64,000 bases of DNA from Liolophura sinensis (taxonomy: Eukaryota; Mollusca; Polyplacophora; Chitonida; Chitonidae), in the NCBI RefSeq assembly GCF_032854445.1, contig NC_088301.1, forward strand, positions 29,374,402 to 29,438,401, given 5' to 3'. Of this stretch, positions 11,901-26,900 are shown piece after piece; position 1 is the stretch's first letter; the number at the start of each line of letters is the position of its first letter. The notes under the pieces are model-generated. The model did no database searches and was not told the origin of the DNA. It saw only the letters and a program-made list of their open reading frames with translations. Position numbers and translations under genes: made by a program.

Positions 11901-14900
11901 CTGGCCAATATTAAGTGGTTTGACACAAGTATATTATTATAGCGTCTAGCTATGAATCTTGTCCTTATTAAGTGGATGGTTTGACAAATATCTTTATAAC
12001 TATACAACATCTCGCTATGAATAGGTTCTCTATTAAGTGGATGGTTTGACTCAAGTGTATTACTGCAGCGTCTAGCTATGAATCTGTTCTCTGTTAAGTG
12101 GATGGTTTGACTCAAGTGTATTACTGCAGCGTCTAGCTATGAATCTGTTCTCTGTTAAATGGATGGTATGCCACAAGTCTCTATTGCCTTAGACATAGGT
12201 CAAAGACAGCAGATTTACATGTACATCAATTATTATATTTAAATTAAACACATGATTATCTGTGAGACATTGGGAGGGTCATGCAAAACTTTTCCAAAAG
12301 ATAAATTTTACGTATTTATTTTCTTAGGATTCTTGCTCGGCTTGGAAAACTATTAAGTATTGTTAAATACAATGGTGTTTTCGGATCTCATCTAAGTAAG
12401 TGATGTAACGTCATACATTGACATTCTTAATAAGAATTCCATTTATTTGTTTAAGCAGACCTTAGCATCATTCTTGTAAGTTTTACTGGGTTTTATTTCA
12501 AAATAATGTTGGAACCATGGACTAAAAATCCCATGTAAGAAAATAGTTGCCATTTTTTGGTTTAGAAAATGTAACAAAACATACTGCCCTTCATTTGTTT
12601 ATTCGTGTTATTTATTTGTTCGGTGTTTTACGCCGTACTCAGTTATAATGAACTCATACGACAGGGCCTGCATTATGGTGAGAAGTGCCCTTCATTTGAT
12701 GTATACGTTTTTAAAAGATAGGTTAAAAGATATAAATCTGGTTAGGCATAGAGGTAAATAGTTGAAATAAATCAAGATACTTCGTGTGTCTGTTGGTGTC
12801 ATCAAGTTGAACATACCAACCTCTTCTGTCGAGTGGTAATACATTTGTTGAACAAATCAGAACTGTTAACTATCACTTATATCGTTATATCTCTCACTTC
12901 GTCTCATTTTTTGAGCCAACGAATTTTGGGCCGAGTTATGCCGTCCCAGCCCCTGGTTCCGCGGGGGTTTCGCCGTTGAGGGGCTGTTCCCACGACATTT
13001 ATCATGCGGGTTAACCACTGCCTATCAGCTGGAGATGACAGCTGTATTCATCAGGGTCCAGCTTGTGACAGACTGTGACGTCAAGAGCGCCAAAAGGGAG
13101 CCACGTGAGGTCTATAATATCCTCTTTAACCCGTTATAACTGCCGAGATATGTAATTGGTTTTTTAAAGATAATTATATGAGGCACGGCACAATAAAACC
13201 ACCCATAGGGCTATAAAGTGAACGCACTTCAACTGATGAACGAGATGTTTTTTTTGTCCACGGCTGGAACTTTCAACTATAGCGCTGTTTTGACAACGAT
13301 TATTGAGTCCAGGTGTGTTCGTTATGAAAATAGCGGTGGCCTTAACTACAACTGAATGCAATGCCATTAAGCGCCATTTATTTCTGGTACATACCAATTT
13401 TCGATTTCCTTACTGTTGACCCTTATAGAAAATTGTAAACAGCTCAGGCCAGCAGTTGAACTGAAGCACTTAACCACATCTTCCGGAAAGGTCAGCGAAC
13501 ATAGTAAACAGCCACTAGACATTTAATAGAAGGTATTCTTCATTTATTGGAAAGATATTTCTGGTTCTGGAGCACCAACAGTAATTAGCGCTTCTCAGCA
13601 AATCTATTTCATTTCAAGTTATCGTTGCTTGTGGCAATTTACAACTTATTTGATTTACTTCGCACAGGCTGTTGAATGATTCTCTGCTCGGTGTGTCCAT
13701 CGCAGGAGGGATCTTCCAAGATACACAACGAAAGCTTTAAGGTTCTTTGTGCAAGTCACTTCAGCGAAGTTCTGTTTTTAAGCTGCAGGACAAACCAGTA
13801 GTTCTTTATACAAATGAACATTTATTTTCAGATAAGGTATAATTCTCTTCTAATGAGAAAAAGTTTTGGTTTATAAAAAGGCATGCGTCTCGGGTAGAGA
13901 TGGTATTACCGCGTCATTGAAAATGTAGCTATAAGATAGGAATTGAGCATTTATGCGTTATATAGTGTAGCTTTTCCATGATGCAAATAACGATGAGAGC
14001 TGACGTGGACAGTTAATGACCTTGTACGCGCAGAATATGTGATGTGCCCATGTTTATAGCTCGCTCACTTCTCTGTTTCCCCTATTGCTAGTTCGTCGTA
14101 CACGTTTTCGTGTTAGATCATTAAAATTCCATCCAACCCACGTTACTACGCACTATCTCAGTTTTTTCTCTCTCGTAGTGCCATCCTACCTGTCACTTTT
14201 TGCCCTTCATCACTTATACAACTAATAAATTCTCTTTCTATGCATTAAACGAAGACAAGCTAATGTATGCAGATGTCATCTCTTTTTTTATATCTTATTC
14301 TGGTGCAAAGTGCAATCATTTATTTTAAAGTTAACTGTGTTTAATGTCAATATTTGAATCTAGCGTCATCCATTATTTGATCTTCTTTGCCTGAAATAAC
14401 GTTGTAATTTCCTTCACTTATTCAAGGAGAAAAAAAGCTAAAGCGTCTACAAAAAAGATATACTCATATATCAGAGAATATTTGTTGATGTTTAGGGTTA
14501 AACCCAATGAAGGAGTGTAACGGACTAATTTGACCAAACCTCTATTAATCATATTTTTTATAGCTTCCAGTGATAAAACTTTTCTGATGATAGTTTGAAA
14601 AAAAACCCCACAAGTCCACTTAAGTTGACCTTAGTTGTACGTTAGGCTACACACTGCGTAGAAACAGGCTTATTCCAATTCAATAATCCAATAACTTTCC
14701 TGTTAGTAACTTGAAGTATTCATTAGCACACATAGTACTGTTTCTGATGCAGCTTTTAAGATTTGATGTGGCCAACACAAAGGCTTCTTCTTTGGCAAAG
14801 ACAAATTTACTCACAACAGTATAAAGTAGACAATCGATCTGAGCGTAGTTCTTGAAAGCCACGCGATTTTAAACCTGCCTGACAAAGAGGAGGCGGATAT

Positions 14901-17900
14901 TGTAACCACTCGAGTTGCAGAGAGCCCTGTTCAGCCGTACACAAACGGCCAGGGCCAGTCCTACCAGAGAAGCCCCGTGGAATCGGCCACAGCGCGTGTC
15001 CAAGCATCTCTTTTATTCTTCATCTAACCTCATTTCTGCCTAAACTGTGACCCTTTTTGCTTTTCTGGTTGAGTTTGCTTTCATAAAACTGTCAGTAAAT
15101 GGCATTGACGGTGGCATCACTGAGGACGCGATGTGATTTGCGTTTAATTGAGGTAGGATAGCCGTTCAACAGTCGTAGATAGCTAATCTGTTCGCATCAC
15201 TCGAGCGTGCAGTTAATGATTGGAATGATGGCCAAAGAAACTAGGCGAGGCATTTGTCGTGGTTAGTCGAGGATAGATAAATTCTTGATGCATTTCCGGT
15301 ACACCGTGGCAAAAGTCTGCTTTATTACCTTGTTGTCGAAACTTTCCTCTTGTGGAGACGGTAGAGTTTTCGGATAATAGAAAAAACCCGCCCACCCACA
15401 ACGCGGTTTTTGCGTTATTTGGACAATATACAGTCAGATATGTGAAACAGAAAGATAGATTATTATGGAATTGTCTGCAGAAATTGATGTGATTTGATTT
15501 GATTGGTGTTTTACGACGTACTGAAGAATATTTCACTTATTCGACGAGGTTCAGTACTATCCCGAGAGTAAGGAGAAGAATGTTTTTGATAACTCCACCG
15601 TGATTTGCAGAGATTATACCAAAGAACCTAAGGAGGAGATAAATACATGTACATGTATGGTTTAACGTCGTACTTTTTTTTTAAGTCAATTTTTCAATCA
15701 TATGACGACGAGGAGTCATTAGGTGTGTGTACATATATTGTGTCTTTCCTTTACCGGGCGAGTCCATGCCGCCAAAGTGCTGCCGGCTCTAAAGTGTCCA
15801 GAAATGACACCTCACCCAGTCACATTATGCTGGCAGTGGGCCAACCAGTCAGTGCTGAGCGCCAAGCGAGGTAGCAGCAAATACCATTTTTAAAGTCTTT
15901 GGTACGACCCGAGCCGGGTTTGATCCCGGGGTCTCCCGACTTCGTGGCGGACCCTCCAACGATTAGGCAATCGAATCGGTCTATATGTACATATGGCAGA
16001 AAATTAAATAAGTTCATTTGTGATCGAAGATCAAGTGCTGACTTCTTAAATCAGCCCACTAAGTGTGTTTTTATCCAGCTGGCATATTTTTTTCTTAGCG
16101 TCTTATTTTTCAATCACTTATTGATATTGCAAAATCAGCTGTTATTTGAAATTCCAGTAACTTTTATTTATTATGTGGGAGCTAACTCACCCAAATCATT
16201 GACTTCAACTGGACGTTTCTTCTCAAAACGATCGATAATAGCGTTATAAAAAAGTGTGTCCTTAGTTCTTGCCTCGAAGTACATCAGAAATGTGAAACGA
16301 AGTGATAAGCGCTCAAAACCAGGAGCAGTTTCCGCTCAATCTCTTAGTGGAAAGTGGAACACGAACGCTGAATTAATATTGAAATGAAATGCGACAGGTG
16401 CTATGAGAAGCAATGTCGTCGATTACTGAAATATGCCACTCATAAAAGCTACCTGGAACAGCATGAATCGGACAAGGTTCTTTGATCCATTTTTCAAAAT
16501 TATGATGAAGAATTTAAACTGAAACGCCTGTTTATAACGGTCAGTTAGTTTTCACGCGATGCGTCACTATATTCAAGAGATCATCTGAATTATTTCGTGT
16601 GGAGGCGACTTTTTTGAGGTACTTGACAATATGTGACTTAATGTCGGAAAGTTTCTCGTGTGCTACGTAATGGCTGCATTCACTCAAACGTTGTACAAGG
16701 CAGTCGAGTAATAAACATTCTATATATGTGCTTTGCAGTTTTATAAAATTTAGCCGTTCTGTAAACTGGGTGTTAGCATTTGAAAAAAATTAACGTACAG
16801 CTACGACTGTAATACTTGACAATTGATCCCACGTAACTGGTGATATACGGCCTCTTGTCAAATTACCTCAGGTCACAGGACCACAAACCTTAGACCTGAG
16901 TCCGGTTAATCTTAACTTGTGTTATTATTTCTAAAGTTAGTTTTGAACTTTAATATCCAGTTTTATCATGATTCAAAGTATCCCTAGGTAAGTCTGAATT
17001 TTAGCTCTGTAAAGTGTTTGAATATCATGGTTTTAAGTCAGACTTAAGTGCAAGACAGCTTCGTCACCCCGGGGCCAGTGGTATTATGTCGCCATGGCAG
17101 TACCGCGTATCTAATTTGTAAATCTGCCCCGGGCTGCTGCCCCATTTCTTTTTGGTTAATAGCCTTCGTATTACTAGCTCTCCATTTGAAAGCATTGCCA
17201 GGAAGATTTATGGGTACTGCAAAGCAGCTTTATTTGATCTGGTGATTTACCATGCCTTCGAATGAAACATGTAAACATTGTTGCTGAAGGATAGAATTTT
17301 ACAAACCACATATTATATAAAAAATATGACGGTACACTTTGCATTCAATGCCTTTAATCTCAACAAGAGATATATGATGAACTTCACCATAGCTATAGCT
17401 TCAATGTTTTCTGGCATATTTTCTTTTTTGTGCTTCTTTTTGTGATTCTTTTTTGTTATAGCTATATACTCTCTTTAAATTACTTCTACACTTATGTTTA
17501 CCATTAAATCGTTTTAGGTAGACAGTGAGTATATTCTTAAGAATATATATTGAGTCCATTTTGGGCACAAACTAATTGGAGACTTTATTGGCACGGTGTA
17601 TGTGCCATACGCTCTGAAAGAATGAGCTATAGGATTATCAAGCAGGGGAAATTAAAAACGGCTTGTTACATGTCTCTGGTTAGTGGTGCTGGCCTGACAC
17701 TGCTGTCATTGTTGGTGGTAGTGGCAATGCGTGTGGGTGGTGGTGGTTAGAGGGTGTTGGTTTAGGGGGGATGAGGTGGCTATTGGAGTCAGTGTATCCA
17801 TGTATGTAACAGACTATCTGAACAAGTGCATGTGCGAAATACTAATACTAAACTGTAAACTATCCGATATACATGCAGGTTCGCTTACAACTAATCAGTA

Positions 17901-20900
17901 CAAAGACCCAGCATGCGCCAAGTTTCTTGTTTGTTTCCATGTGCGCCGTTTTATATGAAAACGGGTCTATCATATACGTGTCTCCCGTGGGCGGTCTTGG
18001 CGTGAAAGGTGTCCAGCCTAAAGCTCTCCCGTCTTTCGATGAACAGAACAGGCGAACATCGTTTAAAACATAATTTTGTTCTCACATTCCCAAATGTGTT
18101 CCTTGTAACATTTGATTCTGTTTCTCGATTGTTTCACAAGCGTTGCTGTCGATAGTGTAGTTAAATATTTAAAAGATATTTTTAAAGTTGCCGAACTATA
18201 TCCAATGTGAATTTCGAATTTTAACTGTTTTCTTCTTTTGTTTTATTTAGGTGGTTTAAAATGCGTCTATTTCCTGATTATTCTAATTTTGTCGAAAGTT
18301 TTTCCTGATTTTAATATGTTCTTGCGACTATCTGGCAGAAATACTGTCAGCGTGGTGTCAAACCCTATAACAACCATTTATTCATTCATTCTATCATTAT
18401 ATATGGTACTGCATCACAGCTGCATAATAACAGTCCGACATTCCACAATGTCACAGAACGCAGTTACCTGGCCGCCCCGCCTCTGCACTGCCACATCCCT
18501 GTGTTGTGCCATTTTTACACTTTGTAAGATTGAACAATGACCTTTCAAACTCGAGGCGGAAGCTCTTACTTGGGTATAACGTGCTTGCTGTTTGTTGAAT
18601 GCTTTTTTTCTGGGATTTTAGCGGAAAGTACCTGGGGGATTACCAGGAAGTATATGAAGTGTTATTGTAAAGGAACAAACGCATTGTCCACTCATCCGCA
18701 TGAGAACTCTTTTAATGTTTCCAGATGAAACAGACGGCTACTGTTTACTGTCTCAACACACGAGGCGAACTCGCTGATAAATTCCATACTGTTATTATTT
18801 ATAATAATTTGCCGAGGTACTCTACGTGACACAGAGAGTCTGAGGGGCACGGTTCATTGTGAGGACATACAGCGTTCCAGCCAATGGTCTTTACTGTCAC
18901 GCTTACCGGAAACCAACCTACATGACGCCAAATTAATGTTTTTCTCATGTTTGTTTAGTTAATAAAATATGGCGGCTTGAGTGGACACAGAGCTTTTCAG
19001 GAACTAACTTAAATCATGATTCCTGGCGCACTAGATGCCTTTTCTTCACTGTCTACCAGGCTCTCATTGTTGAGGGCACCTGTCGGTTCCCTTCAAAGTG
19101 CCTCTTGCGTAGTCTTATTGTCGTCGAAGATCAGTTGTCCCCTACCAATATGGCATGAAAGTCTACATGTAAACTGGTTAAATTTCGCCAGAAACGCGCC
19201 AAAGGCCCCAGGTTCCCCCGGGCACACAGTTTTCCATCACCCATAAAACTGGTTGAGTTTGTAAAAGTTACAAAAAAGTCTTGAGAATGGCATTAAATAA
19301 CAGAGCATTCATTTGAGAGTTGAAGTCGGCATTATATACATCACCAAAAAAGAGGAAAATAAATAATTAAAAAAACTATGTTGGAAGCTATTTAAACCCC
19401 TTAGAATGAAATCAAATGAGAGTTTAAGTGAATGGAATTCATTTGCGACGGGTGATTCATATTTCTGCGCAACTGATTGTCACCCAGAACTGCTGGAATG
19501 AATCATGTTCTGAGAAATTCTTAATAGATACACAGTTCATTATTTGTTGCCTTTCTTCAAATTCTGTTGAACGTTATCCAATATCCGAAAACTGGAAACA
19601 TTTGAAGCCTTCTGAAAAATCAGCGAAGAATAGAAATATTTTTAGAGAATTAACCGCAACCCATATTGCCTCCGAGCGAGATCACCTGGTGTTTTCTTTA
19701 AATTAACTCATTAGATATACCTCTTCACGCCAAGAGTACTTCCACACAGTATCCTTAAGCTGAGATTTCCGGTAGAAATGAACGAAGGCCACACGTTTGT
19801 AAAGCTTTTAATCATCATCAGAAAATATTTGATGTTACACAGATGCTATTTTAGTATTTCAAGTTTACAAAAATGTCATTTTATTAAGTTTGTTAAGGTA
19901 GATATGGCATAGATACACCGGTATGATACTATATCTCTACTTGGCCTGTTTCCTATGCTCCTGTGCATTATGACAATATTCCCAGCATCCCCGTTCCTGC
20001 GTAGTCTTTACAATTAGCCTCCGCTGAATCCTCACCTATCTAAGCACACGATAGACCAAGAACTGTGCAACATAAACATTGTGTTTGAAAGCTTGTCTCT
20101 TGTCCAAACAGTATGTGATACCCCCATGTAGAGAAATCCATATTACCACTTAATTTGAGTACCAGGGTTCATAAACATTGAGAGGTAAAATGGGCAGGGA
20201 AATCTAAAGTCAGCAAGCGTTTACTTTGCGCTTACCGTGCACCTCAATAAACAGGTAGCGTAACATAAACAGCAAGGAAACAGACTGAGTTACCTCTTTT
20301 TAGTTCGCTGTGACATTAGAAATTGAAGATAACTATAGAATGCTTACAGTATAACCCTTGTGAATACACAATATTAGGTAGAGTGAGTGAGTGAGTGCTT
20401 GGGGTTTAACGTCGTACTCAACAATTTTTCAGTCATATGACGACGACAATATTAGGTAGACACTGAACGCAAAATGACGGAATTCTGGACAAATATAACG
20501 GTGAATCACATTATTGTATGTCCAGTGCTTATCGGTGAATACAGCCATTGTATGTCCTGTGCCTTTTGGTGAAACCCGCCTTTGTATGTCCAGTGCCTTT
20601 TGGTGAAACTCCGCCATTGTATGTCGAGTGCATTTCGGTGAATCCAGCCATTGTAGGTCCGGTGACTTTCGGTGAAGCCTGTCATTGGATGCCCAATGCC
20701 CTACGGTGAATCCCGCCATTGTATGCCAAGTGTCTTACTGTGAATCCAGTCACTGCATTTCCAGTGTCTTAAGGCGATTCTCTTTATTGAGTGTTCAGCG
20801 CCTTGCCGTAAATTCCGTCGTTGTATGTACAGTGTCTTACGGCGATTCTCTTTATTGAGTGTTCAGCGCCTTGCCGTAAATTCCGTCATTGTATGTCCAG

Positions 20901-23900
20901 TGTCTTACGGCGATTCTCTTCATTGAGTGTTCAGCGGCTTGCGATAAATTCCGTCATTGTATGCCCAGTGTCTTACGGCGATTCTCTTCATTGAGTGTTC
21001 AGCGCCTTGCCGTAAATTCCGTCATTGTATGTCCAGTGTCTTACGGCGACTCTCTTCATTGAGTGTTCAGCGCCTTGCGATAAATTCCGTCATTGTATGT
21101 CCAGTGTCTTACAGTGATTTCCAAGAATATATTTCATCAAAGTTGAGTCTTTCCAAGAACTTTGAATCATTGGTATGAATAACTATTGAAACATTGTTTC
21201 GGCGGACATGTGCTATTTTATTTTCGTTGGTTGTATTCCCTCCGAACCACTCCTACTAAATCTCTTTTTTGGAAATATTCTATTGGTTTCTGACTAATTC
21301 TGCAGTTTTTGGAAAAAACGTACTGGAGTACTGATTGACAGGAACGTGTTTTAACTTTGACAATTCTGTTCAGTCGTAAGCTGATGCTCATATATGCGCA
21401 TATCCTCGAATTCCAGCTGACAGGGAAAACAAGTTGGGTTAATTAAAGAAGGCTGAGTTAGGACGATGGGTCTGTTTTAACTTCAGATCCACAGCTCGCG
21501 CTGTTTCTTTATACGTCACTAATTGCTGGATCAATATCACCCATTCGTTACCCAACACTCCTGAGGTTTGGCGACTGTATTTCACCCGCGTTCCTTACTG
21601 CTTGGCGGATGTGAATGACTTGAGTTGCGCAGGTACCACACATTCCTTTGAAGGTTTCAATCAGTGCTAACAACAAGTCGCAGCCTAAGACAAAAAAAGA
21701 GGTACTAATATCTGCTCTTCTCGAACAGATGTTCCAATCACTTGGCGTAGAGAAGACTTTGCGTTTTTTTAAAACCTGAAATGAAACTTTAAAGCCTCGT
21801 GTTGGCAGTAACTATAGCATGTACATTTATGTTAATCGTGTGCCAGTAGATCATTATTCCATTCACTTTGTAGGTTGAGAAGTCTTGATAGTTAGAATAA
21901 AACACTAACTGAGGTAAGTTCACAAGAGGCGGTATTTCACCAGTTACCTGTGAGCATTTGCCATCTGTCATACTGCCGTCGCTGTTCTGGATTTAGTCTC
22001 TATGCTGTACGTTTTTCATTACAATGTATTAGACCGCTAGATCGTGAGTGGCTGTGGATTCTATACAGCTCATATGGCCTCGGACCCGCCTTTATGCTAG
22101 GCGTGTCAGATATATCTTGGCCCTATCTTGCTGGGCGCTCAGGATAAGAGGGATAGGTCAAGTACAGGGGGTAGGTTTCATGAAGCTTAATTAGTGTTAA
22201 GTTGCCCTTAGCTAAGTGCACTTTATATCTCTACAACATACGTTGCAATGGTAGTCAAGGGCTTACTTAGCTAAGTGAGCTTCATGAAACCGACCCTCAT
22301 GAAATCGGCCCTAATGTCAGTATAATGTGGCTGTATGAGGCGTCATGTCTTAGGTCTTTGGTATACAAGGCATTCCAGTGAGGTGGCACTAATGACGAAA
22401 CTGGGTCCAAGGATATTGGTGTGATATCACAGAAGTAATGTTGAAAGCAACCTTAAGCTCAATACAAACAAACAAACAAATCAGAATATCTTCGCCACGA
22501 CATAAAGTATTTAACAGTCATTTCTACTTTGTGTATCACCTAGTACCGGTTTCATGAAGCTTACTTAATGTTAAGTCGCCCTTAGCTAAGTGCACTTTAT
22601 ATCTCTACAACATCCGTTGTCATGGCAGTTAAGCGCTTACTTAGCCAAGTGAGTTTCATGAAAATGGCCCCTGCTATATTATTTAAGAAAGTCAAACAGC
22701 GATACCAAAAGCGAGAGAAATTTATAACGGTTAATTCCTGCAAAAATGTTGTAGTTTGAAAATTTTTCGTGTTTTTATGTTTAACGAAATATTTATACTA
22801 ATGAGGATTCTCTCTCGTCTGATGGATTGCCACGCAAAAACAAGTGCAGGAACATTCGTGTCAGTGACGACATTGTGCACTGGGAATTGTAAACTGGAAA
22901 CACTCACCATTTTGTCCAATAAACACTGACTCACAATGTTAATTAACAATAAATCAACAAAACCCTTCGACTTCTCACGATCTCTAACAAGCGCATTGAG
23001 TTTCTTGTGATAAAAAGCAAGCTCTAATTTTATCAAGAGCAATGGATCTGGCTACAATGACATTGGGAACTTGTTGTACGCAGTCTTGTACTCGTGAAAG
23101 AAGGTTGAACATTGAGTGTAACAATTAACCATTAATAGGATCTAATCTGCTATTAGCCAGTAAAGATACTTCTGTACTCTGGCATTAAACATCCCAAGGT
23201 TTTTCGACAAATATGAAGCACACCGACCTATCTTACGCACCAAAGTCTACACCAATCCCAGGTGCCACAATTATTAAGTTTTGTTTTCGTTAAAAATCCT
23301 GCTCATGTGCCGCTTTTGGAATGCCCAAGTCGGTCCGATAGAAAACAGGATAAAACACAATTAAAACTCCTGGTATATACGATAATAACACTGATGCAGA
23401 ATAGCTATAACTGCTTTGTTGACACTTTTCTTTAGGGCAGAAACGCTCAGATACACTTTAACTGTCCCTTTTAAATGACAGACATATGAAATAACATACG
23501 TAAGACCGGAAAAACATATTATTAGGTATTGGTTTTATTTCTTCTTCTTTATATTGCGCAAATGCTGTGTACGCAGCGTACCATGATTTAGTATACAATA
23601 TTATGTGCGATATAAAAGTTGTATATAAATAGGTCTATTTGTTCACATACTCTGTTGTCACAAATATGCAGGCACTCCCTCGATTTTTGTTTCTGTGTAG
23701 AATCCAAGCAACATCGGCATTTTATTTATTTAGCATGTCTGAGTGTATGAAAACCTATTTCGTAAATACACAAAAGCGTACACAAGCTTGATGAATGTAA
23801 CTTAAAGCATACTGTTTTCGAGGAAACCTCTGAAGACACTGCGTAGAGCAGATTATTTGTGCTGTAAATGATCAGTTATCACATGGAGATGTTAATCTGA

Positions 23901-26900
23901 GACATCAGCAGGGGCATTTTGAAATATATATATATAACCAAAATAAACTCAAAGAAACAGATAAATCATTTTGGATTAAAGATCCATCATTTATCGTGGA
24001 CCTCGCTGTTGCAGGGATCAAATCAGCCCTTGCTGGCTCTTGGCTGATTAAGTCGTTGGTATAAATCCAGCCCTTGTTGGCTCTTGGCTGGTTAGGTCGT
24101 CGGTATAAATCCAGCCCTTGCTGGCTCTTGGCTGGTTAGGTCGTCGGTATAAATCCAGCCCTTGCTGGTTCTTGGCTAGTTAGGTCGTCGGTATAAATCC
24201 AGCCCTTGCTGGCTCTTAGCTGGTTAGGTCGTCGGTATAAATCCAGCCCTTGCTGGCTCTTGGCTGGCTAGGTCGTCGGTATAAACCCAGCCCTTGCTGG
24301 TTCGGATGCGAAGCTAAGGCAAATCCAGGTATATCTGACGAGGTATATGTGACATGTATATGTGACGAGGTGTATGTGACGAGGGATTTGTGACGAGGTG
24401 TATGTGACGAAGTGTTTGTGACTTGGTGTAGGTGACGTGGTGGATATGACAAGACGTATGTGATGGGGTACATGTGACCAAGTGTATTTGACCAAGTGTA
24501 TGTGACGAGGTGTTTGTAACGAGGCGTATATGACGAGGTATATGTGACAAGGTGTATGTGCTGAGGTTTTTGTGACGAGGTGTATATGACAAGGCGAATA
24601 TGACGAGGTACATGTGACCAAGTGTGTGTGATTGGGTATTTGTGACGAGGCGTGTGTTACAAGGTATATGTGACGAGGTGTATGTGCTGAGGTGTATGTA
24701 CTGAGGTGTTTGTGACGAGGTGTATATGACAAGGCGAATGTGACGAGGTACATGTGACCAAGTGTATGTGACCAGGTGTATGTGTTCAGGTATTTGTGAC
24801 GAGGTGTTTGTGACGAGGTGTATGTGCTGAGGTGTATGTGGTCAGGTATATGTGACTAGGTGTATGTGACAAGGCGTATGTGACAAGGTACATGTGACCA
24901 AGTGTATGTGACCAGGTGTATGTGGTCAGGTGTTTGTGACGAGGCGTAAGTGACGAAGTATATGTGGCGAGGTGTATATGCTGAGGTGTTTGTGCTGAGG
25001 TGTTTGTGACGAGGTGTATATGACAAGGCGTATGTGACGAGGTACATGTTACCAAGTGTATGTGACGAGGTGTATGTGCTTAGGTGTATGTGGTCAGGTG
25101 TCTGTGACGAGCTGTATGTACTGAGGTGTATGTGGTCAGGTATTTGTGACGAGGTGTTTGTGACAAGGTGTATGTGCTGAGGTGTATGTGACAAGGTGTA
25201 TGTTACGAGGTGAATGTGCTGAGGTGTATGTGGTCAGGTGCATGTGACGAGGTGTATGTGACAAGATGCATGTGAAGAGGTGTTTGTGACGAGGTGTATG
25301 TGCGACTAGGCGTATGTGACGAGGTGTATGTGCTGAGGTATATGTAGTCAGGTGCATGTGACGAGGTGTATGTGTTGAGGTGTATGTAGTCAGGTTTATG
25401 TGACGAGGCGTATGTGACGAGGTGTTTGTGCTGAGGTGTGTGTGGTCAGGTGTATGTGACGATGTGTTTGTGACAAGGTGTATGTGACGAGGTATATGTG
25501 ACAAGGTGCATGTGACGAAGTGTATGTGCTGATGTATATGCGGTCAGGTGCATGTGATGAGGTGCATGTGAAGAGGTGTATGTGCTGAGGTGTATGTGGT
25601 CATGTGTATGTGACGGGGTGTATCTGACGAGGTGAATACGCAGCCGTATTTGTGACCAGGTGTATATGACCAGGTTATGTGACCAGGTATTTGTGACCAA
25701 GTGTATGTGACCAGGTGTATATGACGACGTGTTTGTGACCAGCTGTATGTGACCAGGTATTTGTGACCAGGTGTAACTTTTCATCTATTGACTTCCTTCA
25801 TATTAGTGCAATAAGTGAGCACACAATAAATCTCCAGCCAAGAATTAAGCAAATGAATATCTATCTATCATTGGTTTCTCCCGTGCTCTGTCCGGTTTCC
25901 ACCCACCATCACAAATCAAATCAATCAATAAATAAATCTATCTATCATTACAAACAAGATTCTGAGGTATGCGAAGAATTTTTAATTCGTAAACTGTTTA
26001 TGAGCTTGATTTTGGTTTCTATGGATAATGTTGTTCGCTGTAATCTAATGCTTAATGAAATGTATGTTGGCTTTATTTTGATTTTTGTCCCATGAACAGA
26101 AATCTTAAAGGATGAAATTGAAATTTGGTCTGTATACTAAGGACATAATGGCTTTTGAGTGTGGAAATTTTTAGAAGCTGACGTAAGAGGGTTTCGAAGA
26201 TATTGAGTGTCAAAGTACATACCCGTGTTCACTGCTGGCCTGTTGGGAATTTATGGCCCTTATCCGTGGCATCTGAGAATTTGAGATGTGCTAACGTGCG
26301 TATGTGTTAAATGCTTAATGCCTTTCGGTGTTATTATAACGAAGACGGTCGTAGTTTTCTGTATGGTTCTTCTGAGGTTATGTAGGTTCTGTTTCAGCTT
26401 ATGTTCTCCCGTTTCGCTTCGACGTGATGCTGACGAAATGCTTAAAGCACACGTTCAGCGGAATCCGTTTCCAGTAAAACCTTGAATCCCGACCTTCGAT
26501 ATGGTTGTTTTACCATTAATACGTACGGCGTTGAGATTAATACACCATCTCGGCGTCCCATTACATCTGCGATCGAAACTGTATATCCCCATAACAGTAG
26601 GGGCGATTAAGACAAATGACCAAGTGCTACAGGAACTCCATTAAGCTTACTTCAGTAGCAGTTGCTTCAAGTCAAGTAGAGATAAATCAAAATCTGATTT
26701 CGATAAAACAAGTAAAGCCAGAGACAAGATTTCCCGTTGGCTTTATCTTGACAGAGAAGTCTTGGAAAATCTACGAGTTTTTAATCTGTAGTACACCATT
26801 ATCCGATTCTCTGCCATCAGTCATAACTATGGAGGTGAATCCCACTGATTTATCAACGTTAAGGTCGTCTGATTGGAACATTGAAAGCAGCTAATACATG

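Noticed and set aside
15899-16249. 116-codon + frame
   Set aside because: Its first third is antisense to a SINE and the remainder shows no domain.
24216-25784. Long overlapping minus-strand frames rich in His, Thr and Ser
   Set aside because: They follow exactly from the 14-bp satellite, occur in more than one frame at once, and have no gene signals.
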